Both the position numbers and the translations under genes were made by a program. A DNA stretch of 7,821 bases from Kofleriaceae bacterium. Its GTDB lineage: Bacteria > Myxococcota_A > Polyangia > Haliangiales > Haliangiaceae. The notes beneath the pieces are model-generated. The model searched no databases and was not told the origin of the DNA. It saw only the letters and a list, made by a program, of their open reading frames with translations. Shown here piece after piece: positions 1 through 5,304 of this stretch. The stretch spans positions 1 to 7,821 of the forward strand of contig JAHEAK010000226.1 in assembly GCA_024642805.1 (NCBI GenBank), read 5' to 3'. Positions within the stretch are counted from its first letter, which is position 1; every line of letters begins with the position of its first letter.

Positions 1-2
1 GC

Positions 3-2480
3 ATGTCGGAGTCTGTTCGCAGTAGTAGCAGTACCTTGCCTAGCCAAGCTCGAGTGGTCGTGATCGGCGGTGGCATCATCGGATGTTCAGTGGCCTATCA
101 CCTGGCGCACATGGGCTGCAAGGATGTCGTCGTGCTCGAGCGCGATCGCCTCACCTCGGGCACCACCTGGCACGCTGCAGGACTCATGGTCACTTTCGGA
201 TCGATGTCGGAGACATCCACCGAGATGCGCAAGTACACGCGCGACCTGTACGCCCGCCTCGAAGCGGAAACCGGCCAAGCGACTGGCTTTCGCCCCATTG
301 GCTTCATCGAGGTCGCCGCCGACAAGGACCGCCTTGAAGAGTATAGGCGCGTATCGGCATTCAATCGCCTGTGCGGCGTCGATGTCCACGAGATTTCCGC
401 GGGCGAGGTCAAAGAGCTCTTCCCCATCGCCGAGACCAGCGATGTCTTGGCCGGCTTCTACGTCAAGGAGGACGGTCGCGTCGATCCAGTCGACGTCACC
501 ATGGCTCTTGCCAAGGGCGCTCGCATGCAGGGCGTCAAGATCATGGAAGGCACACCGGCGACTGGCCTTCTGCGCAAGGGCAACACGGTGACCGGCGTCA
601 GGACCGAGCAGGGCGACATCCAGGCCGAGTTCGTCGTCAACTGCGCGGGCATGTGGGCGCGCGAGCTTGGCGAACAAGCCGGCGTCAACATTCCGCTACA
701 GGCAGCCGAGCACTACTACCTCATCACCGACAAGGTGCCCGGCATTCAAAGCTCGTGGCCGGTTCTGGAGGCTCCGGGCTCGCATGCCTACTTTCGCGAA
801 GAGGTCGGCGGTCTGATGGTCGGTCTCTTCGAGCCAGCCTGCGCGCCGTGGAGTGTGGGCGGCATTCCCAAGGATTTCTCCTTTGGCAGCATCCCGCCCG
901 ACTGGGATCGCATGGGCCCCTATCTCGAGACCGCCATGAAGCGCGTGCCCATCTCCATGGAAGTGGGCGTGAAGAAGTTCTTCTGTGGACCGGAGAGCTT
1001 CACCCCGGATCTGCAACCCATCGTTGGCGAGGCGCCCGAGCTGCGCAACTACTTCGTCGCGGCCGGTCTCAACTCCATCGGCATTCTCACCGGTGGTGGC
1101 ATGGGTCGCGTCCTCGCGCACTGGATCTTGAACGGTCGCGCCGACGTCGACATCACCGGCTTCAACATCGATCGCTTGCATCCGTACCAGAGCACGCCCC
1201 GCTATCGGGCGGCACGCACGGTCGAGTCGCTCGGCATGGTCTATCAATGTCACTACCCGACTCGCTCGATGCAGACCGCGCGCGGCGTCAAGACCTCGGC
1301 CTTGCACGATCGCCTGGCCAAGCGCGGGGCCTACTTTCGCGAGGTAAGCGGCTGGGAAGGGCCCGATTGGTACGCACCGGAGGGCGTCGAGCCACGAGTA
1401 GAAAAACACTCATGGCAACGCGAAAACTGGTTTCCCTACTGGCAAGAGGAGCATCGCGCCGCGCGCGAGGGCGTGATTCTGATGGACATGAGCTTCATGG
1501 CCAAGTTCACGGTCAAGGGCGCCGACGCGGGACGCCTGCTCAACTTCATCTCCGGCAACGATGTCGATGGCCAAGCTGGCCTCATCACCTATACCCAGTG
1601 GCTCAACGAGGGCGGCACTCTCGAGGCCGATCTCACTGTCACCAAGCTCTCTGATGATGACTTCTTCGTGGTCGCCTCTGATACCGCGCATCGGCACGTA
1701 CACACCTGGATGCAGCGCCACTGTCAGGACCACATGGACGTGCAGATCGAAGACGTCACCAGCGCCTACGCGCAGATCAACATCCAAGGGCCGCTCTCGC
1801 GCAAGCTCATGCAGAAGGTCAGCGATTTCGACTTTTCGAACGAGGCCTTCGGCTTCCGAGCGGCGGCGACCATTGCCATCGGCTACGCCAAGCTCTTGTG
1901 CGTGCGCATCACCTACCTGGGCGAGCTTGGCTATGAGCTCTATGTCCCGGTCGAACAGGCACCGGGAGTGTACGACTGCATCGTCGCCGCCGGTGAAGAG
2001 TTTGGTTTGCGTCACGCCGGCCTCAAGGCGCTGGCCAGCTTGCGCTTGGAAAAGGCCTACCGCGACTACGGCCATGACATCGACAACACCGACTCACCCA
2101 TCGATGCGGGTCTTGGCTTTGCGCTCGATTGGAACAAGCCTGGTGGCTTTTTGGGCAAAGACGCGGCCTTGCGCAAAAAGCAGGAAGGCAGCTTACGGCG
2201 ACGCATGCTCCAGGTCTTGCTACTGGATCCTGAGCCCCTGATGTTTCACGGCGAAATCGTCAGACGAAATGGCCAAGCGCTTGGCTATGTTAGAGCGGCG
2301 TCCTACGGCCACACCCTGGGCGGCGCAGTGGGTCTGGCCATGTTGCAGGCAGAGGAAGCCATCGATCGAGCCTTCTTGGATTCCGGTGTTTGGGAAGTGG
2401 AAATTGCCGGGCAACTGGTACCTGCTCGCGTCTCGCTTCGGCCCCTCTACGATCCCAACATGGAGCGCGTGCGCGCCTAG
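3..2480 (+). CDS. FAD-dependent dimethylglycine/sarcosine dehydrogenase-type oxidoreductase with GcvT folate-binding module
   Basis: An 825-residue protein. Residues 17-380 form a DAO-type FAD domain: the Rossmann motif G22-G-G-x-x-G27, the ribose-binding acidic residue E46 (VLER), and TSGTTWHAAG at 51-60. In mitochondrial dimethylglycine and sarcosine dehydrogenases the His of this last motif (here H57) carries covalent FAD. A central linker domain (about 380-435) precedes a GcvT aminomethyltransferase-like domain (about 440-715, with SGND at 517-520 and LNEGGTLEADLT at 534-545) and a GcvT C-terminal barrel (about 730-815). Family knowledge: such enzymes oxidise an N-methyl amine in the cytoplasm (or mitochondrion), pass the methyl carbon to tetrahydrofolate as 5,10-methylene-THF, and give electrons to ETF. 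Length matches the family (roughly 820-920). The substrate (dimethylglycine, sarcosine or another N-methyl compound) cannot be decided here; the vertebrate pyruvate dehydrogenase phosphatase regulatory subunit shares this architecture. The ATG at 3 lies 16 codons before the FAD motif, which is a normal start, but only 2 bases precede it, so no RBS can be judged and the true start could lie further upstream. Confidence 0.9.
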   Translation: MSESVRSSSSTLPSQARVVVIGGGIIGCSVAYHLAHMGCKDVVVLERDRLTSGTTWHAAGLMVTFGSMSETSTEMRKYTRDLYARLEAETGQATGFRPIGFIEVAADKDRLEEYRRVSAFNRLCGVDVHEISAGEVKELFPIAETSDVLAGFYVKEDGRVDPVDVTMALAKGARMQGVKIMEGTPATGLLRKGNTVTGVRTEQGDIQAEFVVNCAGMWARELGEQAGVNIPLQAAEHYYLITDKVPGIQSSWPVLEAPGSHAYFREEVGGLMVGLFEPACAPWSVGGIPKDFSFGSIPPDWDRMGPYLETAMKRVPISMEVGVKKFFCGPESFTPDLQPIVGEAPELRNYFVAAGLNSIGILTGGGMGRVLAHWILNGRADVDITGFNIDRLHPYQSTPRYRAARTVESLGMVYQCHYPTRSMQTARGVKTSALHDRLAKRGAYFREVSGWEGPDWYAPEGVEPRVEKHSWQRENWFPYWQEEHRAAREGVILMDMSFMAKFTVKGADAGRLLNFISGNDVDGQAGLITYTQWLNEGGTLEADLTVTKLSDDDFFVVASDTAHRHVHTWMQRHCQDHMDVQIEDVTSAYAQINIQGPLSRKLMQKVSDFDFSNEAFGFRAAATIAIGYAKLLCVRITYLGELGYELYVPVEQAPGVYDCIVAAGEEFGLRHAGLKALASLRLEKAYRDYGHDIDNTDSPIDAGLGFALDWNKPGGFLGKDAALRKKQEGSLRRRMLQVLLLDPEPLMFHGEIVRRNGQALGYVRAASYGHTLGGAVGLAMLQAEEAIDRAFLDSGVWEVEIAGQLVPARVSLRPLYDPNMERVRA

Positions 2481-2543
2481 CGGCAAGCAGCATTAGACAG
2501 TGCCAACAACGTACCGACTCGTGCTAGCCTGAAGTGTCTAGTC

Positions 2544-2550
2544 GAGGAGG
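2544..2550 (+). promoter_or_regulatory. Strong ribosome binding site that sets the start of the first CBS gene
   Basis: GAGGAGG lies 7 nt before the ATG at 2558. It favours that ATG over the in-frame GTG at 2534, which would place this Shine-Dalgarno sequence inside the coding region and add eight residues outside the CBS fold. Confidence 0.8.
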
Positions 2551-2557
2551 ACACGCT

Positions 2558-3007
2558 ATGGGTATCGAGAGAACCATTGGTGAGTTTGTCGGCGATAATG
2601 AGGTGCCGGTCTTTGACCTCAGCTGCACGGTTGCGCAGGCGATGGCCAGCATGTCGAGTTCGCGCTCGGCGTGCGCCCTGGTTACGCGCGACAAGGAGCT
2701 GGCTGGGATCTTTACCGAGCGAGATTTTCTCAATCGAGTCGCCGCCGCTCGGCGCGCGCCCGATTCGACCACGCTTGGCGAGGTGATGACAGCGAGTCCG
2801 AATGCACTCAAGATCGACGACTGCATTACCTACGCCGTCAATCTGATGGCCGTCGGCGGTTATCGCAACGTTCCTATCGTCAACGAGGAGGGACGCCCGA
2901 TCAGCAATCTGAGCGTCTACGACGTAACGAGTCACCTGTCGGCGCTCTTCGCCGAAATGGGTGATGCCGAGGCGGATGAATGGACCGATATCGGAGGGGG
3001 GGACTGA
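2558..3007 (+). CDS. CBS-domain-pair protein (first of a tandem pair)
   Basis: A 149-residue protein consisting almost only of two CBS domains (about 10-62 and 75-130), that is, one Bateman module with no enzyme domain attached. Each repeat ends with the expected strand-plus-[ST]xxD motif: GIFTERD at 50-56 and NLSVYD at 117-122. In CBS proteins these Ser/Thr and Asp residues bind the ribose of AMP, ATP, NAD or S-adenosylmethionine. The C-terminal tail (134-149) is acidic (GDAEADEW...), with no family known to me. No signal peptide or membrane segment is visible, so it should be cytosolic. It lies 77 bp after the dehydrogenase stop and 3 nt before a second CBS-pair gene, so the two CBS genes are almost certainly one transcript; whether they share one with the dehydrogenase is open. 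The ligand and target cannot be read from sequence; an energy- or SAM-sensing regulator of a partner enzyme is an inference. Confidence 0.9.
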   Translation: MGIERTIGEFVGDNEVPVFDLSCTVAQAMASMSSSRSACALVTRDKELAGIFTERDFLNRVAAARRAPDSTTLGEVMTASPNALKIDDCITYAVNLMAVGGYRNVPIVNEEGRPISNLSVYDVTSHLSALFAEMGDAEADEWTDIGGGD

Positions 3008-3010
3008 GCC

Positions 3011-3481
3011 ATGAATCTCAAAGACGTCGCTGACTATCCCATTCGTAAACTTCGCAGACGCTCGCTCGTGTGCGTCTCGACGGCTACCCCCTTACTCGAG
3101 GTGGTCGATCTCATGCATGACAAGAAGCGCGGTGCCATCGCCGTCGTCGATAGCGAGGGCGTTATGGTTGGCATCTTCTCCATTCGCGATCTCATGCGCC
3201 GGGTCGATCACACGAACACAAGATGGCACAGCCTGCCGGTGTCGGAGGTAATGACGCCCCGGCCGGTGTGCGTCGCCGAAGACGAGAGTTTGTCGGTGGC
3301 CCTCGAGCTGATGGAAGAGGGCGGCTTTCGCCACCTGCCGCGCGTCGACGAGCGCGGTCGCCCAACCGCCATTCTGTCGGTACGAGATGTTCTGGTCTAC
3401 ATCTCTGAGTGCTTCCCCAAGGAGTTCCTCAATCTGCCGGTGGATCCGACCAACACGGCCACGCAGCCCTGGGGTGGCTAG
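3011..3481 (+). CDS. CBS-domain-pair protein (second of a tandem pair)
   Basis: A 156-residue protein with two CBS domains (about 12-66 and 76-132). Both keep the ligand-binding signature: GIFSIRD at 54-60 and AILSVRD at 120-126. The second repeat contains GGFRHLPRVDERGRP (104-118), a very typical CBS core. The C-terminal stretch ECFPKEFLNLPVDP (133-146) follows the last helix and resembles tails seen in other proteobacterial CBS-pair proteins. A purine-rich RBS (GGAGGGGGG, 2993-3001) overlaps the end of the upstream CBS gene, and the ATG comes 3 nt after that gene's TGA, which indicates translational coupling and roughly equal production. CBS modules commonly form disc-like dimers, so a heteromer of the two products is plausible but not shown. 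Its stop codon overlaps the stop of the convergent TetR gene at CTAG 3478-3481. Confidence 0.9.
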   Translation: MNLKDVADYPIRKLRRRSLVCVSTATPLLEVVDLMHDKKRGAIAVVDSEGVMVGIFSIRDLMRRVDHTNTRWHSLPVSEVMTPRPVCVAEDESLSVALELMEEGGFRHLPRVDERGRPTAILSVRDVLVYISECFPKEFLNLPVDPTNTATQPWGG

Positions 3482-4086
3482 GCGGGCTCTCGAATAGCGT
3501 CCCAGCAGGCCTCCTGCGCGGCGTTCGTCAATGCAGGGGTGAGCGCGATGCGACCCTCCCAGTGCGCGCGAAACATCCCAGCAAAGGCTCCGAAGATGAG
3601 CTCCATCAGCAGCATCGGCGGCATTCTCTTGAAGCCGCCGAGCTTCTGCGCGCGCTCGACGAAGAGCACACCGAACTGTTTGAGCGAGTTGTCGACCGCA
3701 CGACTTTCCTCGTCGAGATAGGAGGCGTGGTGGTGCAGCTCGATGAAGGCAAAGGCCTCGGGATGCTCGAAGGCAAAGTCTACCATCGTGTTCCAGATCA
3801 AACGGAACTGCTCTCGGGGCTCGGCATCAGCGGGAAAGTCGGTGTAGATGCGCTCGGCGACGGCTAGCTTCCACTTGCGGAAGAGGGCATTGACCAGCGC
3901 TTCCTTGTTTTTGAAGTGATGATAAATGGTGCCGGCGGCAACCTTCGCCTCGCGCGCGACCTCGGGAACCGCCGTGCCGTAATAGCCGCGCGTGACGAAG
4001 AGACGCAGCGCCGCCTCGAGAATGGCATCGTGCTTCTCGCCGGCGGGCTGTGCGGCTTTGGGCGGCGCTGTCGAGTCTCTGGTCAA
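3478..4086 (-). CDS. TetR/AcrR-family transcriptional repressor
   Basis: With the start chosen here the protein has 202 residues, normal for TetR regulators. Residues 19-63 form the TetR DNA-binding domain: helix 1 HDAILEAALRLFVTRGY, the helix-turn-helix with TAVPEVAREAKVAAGTIYHHF, and then KNKEAL. The rest is a mostly helical ligand and dimerisation domain with no family-specific signature that I recognise. Start choice: the frame stays open to an ATG at 4203, but that would overlap the upstream hydrolase gene by 103 nt and add 39 low-complexity residues that are a shadow of its C-terminus. The TTG at 4084-4086 lies 14 nt after the hydrolase stop and gives a normal TetR N-terminus; no clear Shine-Dalgarno is seen, so coupling to the upstream gene is likely. 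Gene order (operator, hydrolase, tetR) suggests it represses its own operon through the palindrome at 5159-5176. The inducer is unknown; a fatty acid or acyl-CoA is a guess from the neighbouring hydrolase. Confidence 0.88.
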   Translation of the reverse strand: MTRDSTAPPKAAQPAGEKHDAILEAALRLFVTRGYYGTAVPEVAREAKVAAGTIYHHFKNKEALVNALFRKWKLAVAERIYTDFPADAEPREQFRLIWNTMVDFAFEHPEAFAFIELHHHASYLDEESRAVDNSLKQFGVLFVERAQKLGGFKRMPPMLLMELIFGAFAGMFRAHWEGRIALTPALTNAAQEACWDAIREPA

Positions 4087-4100
4087 GGTTGGGCTTTCGT

Positions 4101-5129
4101 TTAGTTGCTGCGCTTGCGAGGGCGAGGACGAGCCGCGCCGAGCAAGGCCAAGCCCAGGAACAATAACCCGCCGCTCCCCGAAGTGGAGCCGCCGGTCGAA
4201 CATCCTGCAGGGCTTTGCGCCTGGTCGTCGGGATGGGTGTCGCTGGACTCCTCCTCGCTCGGGCTCATGGCACCAGGATCGCTATCGCCGGGGTCATCGC
4301 TGCCCGGATCGCCTGCGTTCGGATCGGCCAGCGCAAGGCCTTCGGCGAGAGCGTCGTGCATGATGAGGTAGATGGCCGGATCGTACATGGTCTGAAAGTG
4401 ACCGACGAAGCCATCGCACAGGCCGATGTTGTGAGCGCCTTCGACGATGGAGGTCTGATAGGGCTTGATGTACTCGTCGGTGCAGGTGTAGATGGAGGTC
4501 ATCGCTACGCTTGCGGGTAGAGGCACACTCTGCACCGCTTGCAGAAACTCGCTGCCAGGGGAGAGATCGTAAAGAGCGGGCCAGTGCGCGAAGGCGGCGG
4601 CAAGCGGTGCCTTGGCGATGCCGTTTTGAGGCGACACGAAGGTGACCAGCTTGTCGACATAGGCGTCACCGCCAAGCGATTGCACGTAGTGGCGAGCGAT
4701 CACGCCGCCCGTGCACTCGGCGAGAATATCGATCGTGTCCTGACCGCTCTCGGCGCGCACCGCTTCGACGACCTCGGCCAGATCGCGAGAGGCTTGAAAC
4801 AAATCGCCGCTGAGCAGGGCAGGTGGCTCGTAGACCACGGGGCGAAAACCATCACGCTCGAGTCGCACAAAGATCGAGTCGAACCACTCGGCGGGAATGG
4901 TCACGCCGGTGACCAGTAAGACCGTGCGGGGCTCGGCCAGGGGCGTGGGACCGGGCTCGATTGTGTTGGTCGCTTCGTGGCGCTCGGCCGCGAACTTGCC
5001 CAGGAAGTAGTCGCCCCAGTACTGCGGCGATTTCATGTCGCCGAAGGGGAGATCCAGGGGCAGCTCTTCGCAACTTGCTGCAAAGACGAGGGAAAATACG
5101 GTGAGCAGGGAGGCTAGGCGTCGGTTCAT
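4101..5129 (-). CDS. Exported lipase-like alpha/beta-hydrolase lipoprotein with Cys in the nucleophile position and MYXO-CTERM-like tail
   Basis: A 342-residue protein. The N-terminus MNRRLASLLTVFSLVFAASC is a lipoprotein signal peptide (n-region Arg, hydrophobic core, Cys20 after A-A-S). The hydrolase domain covers about 65-265. Its nucleophile elbow reads ILAECTGGVIARHYVQ, aligning with lipase GHSxGGLVARYY but with Cys139 instead of Ser and Ala instead of the first Gly. Asp218 (CTDEYIKPYQTS) and His244 (GFVGHFQTMYDP) sit where lipases carry the other triad members; Cys216 and Cys238 flank them and could form a disulfide. An acidic Asp/Pro/Gly-rich linker (266-305) leads to G-C309-S, a short hydrophobic stretch (GLLFLGLALLGAA) and an Arg-rich end, resembling MYXO-CTERM. 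The ATG at 5129 has AAGGA 5 nt upstream (5135-5139) and begins the signal peptide; the frame extends to 5234, but that extension crosses the promoter and operator and is not expected to be translated. Likely role: envelope or surface ester/lipid hydrolysis; substrate unknown, and activity with Cys is unproven. Co-transcribed with tetR. Confidence 0.87.
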   Translation of the reverse strand: MNRRLASLLTVFSLVFAASCEELPLDLPFGDMKSPQYWGDYFLGKFAAERHEATNTIEPGPTPLAEPRTVLLVTGVTIPAEWFDSIFVRLERDGFRPVVYEPPALLSGDLFQASRDLAEVVEAVRAESGQDTIDILAECTGGVIARHYVQSLGGDAYVDKLVTFVSPQNGIAKAPLAAAFAHWPALYDLSPGSEFLQAVQSVPLPASVAMTSIYTCTDEYIKPYQTSIVEGAHNIGLCDGFVGHFQTMYDPAIYLIMHDALAEGLALADPNAGDPGSDDPGDSDPGAMSPSEEESSDTHPDDQAQSPAGCSTGGSTSGSGGLLFLGLALLGAARPRPRKRSN

Positions 5130-5134
5130 GGGGT

Positions 5135-5139
5135 TCCTT
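5135..5139 (-). promoter_or_regulatory. Ribosome binding site of the hydrolase gene
   Basis: AAGGA on the minus strand, 5 nt before the ATG at 5127-5129. Together with the signal peptide that begins at this ATG, it decides the start. Confidence 0.65.
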
Positions 5140-5158
5140 AGGGGGCTGGGAGAGTAGT

Positions 5159-5176
5159 CGAATGAATGTTCATTCG
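5159..5176. promoter_or_regulatory. Perfect palindrome, probable TetR-family operator
   Basis: CGAATGAATGTTCATTCG: 8-bp arms (5159-5166 and 5169-5176) match exactly around a 2-bp TG centre. The AT-rich sequence stands out from its GC-rich surroundings. It lies 29 nt upstream of the hydrolase ATG and just downstream of the candidate -10 box, so a bound dimer would block transcription start. The GAATGA...TCATTC form is the common shape of TetR-family operators, and from memory it resembles the Bacillus FadR box (TGAATGAnTAnTCATTCA). The most likely ligand protein is the TetR encoded at the end of this same operon. Confidence 0.72.
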
Positions 5177-5188
5177 GTCTGTGTGGCT

Positions 5189-5219
5189 TAGATATGCCGC
5201 CTTTCCCCGTCACCGTCAA
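5189..5219 (-). promoter_or_regulatory. Candidate sigma-70-type promoter of the hydrolase-tetR operon
   Basis: On the minus strand, TTGACG (5214-5219, five of six bases of the -35 consensus) is followed after 19 nt by TATCTA (5189-5194), a weak -10. The spacer is longer than the ideal 17. Its position just upstream of the palindrome supports it; transcription would start near 5182, at the operator edge. Confidence 0.45.
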
Positions 5220-5272
5220 GCGATTTGTTTGCAAGCAGGGCTGGCGCCGATCACGGGCGCTCTCCCAGACCG

Positions 5273-5295
5273 CTTCGCCTCATCGGCCGGCGAAG
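5273..5295 (-). terminator. Hairpin just after the pullulanase gene, possible terminator
   Basis: CTTCGCC (5273-5279) pairs perfectly with GGCGAAG (5289-5295) around a 9-nt loop, starting about 10 nt after the pullulanase stop codon. There is no T-tract, so it is at best a weak or factor-assisted terminator or an mRNA 3'-end stabiliser. Confidence 0.3.
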
Positions 5296-5304
5296 GCGCG
5301 CGAC

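Noticed and set aside
371..1654. A 427-codon open frame inside the dehydrogenase gene in another plus frame
   Set aside because: The translation is extremely rich in Arg, His and Ser with no domain, a frame shadow of the real gene; the minus-strand frames at 696-1409 and 1410-2075 are shadows as well.
2494..2530. A promoter before the CBS genes (TAGACA at 2494-2499)
   Set aside because: The -35-like box has no -10 at a workable distance; the nearest candidate, TAGCCT, is 25 nt away.
3409..3867. A plus-strand open frame across the CBS gene end and the tetR gene
   Set aside because: Antisense to the TetR gene, whose helix-turn-helix is clear; no RBS and no domain.
4270..4330. Repeated GGATCG-like units as a tandem repeat
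   Set aside because: They are imperfect and explained by the Asp-Pro-Gly linker encoded on the minus strand.
4101..5129. Calling the Cys-box hydrolase a PHA synthase
   Set aside because: The A-E-C-T-G-G box is similar, but the protein is much smaller than PhaC, has a lipoprotein signal and lacks other PhaC features that I can recognise.
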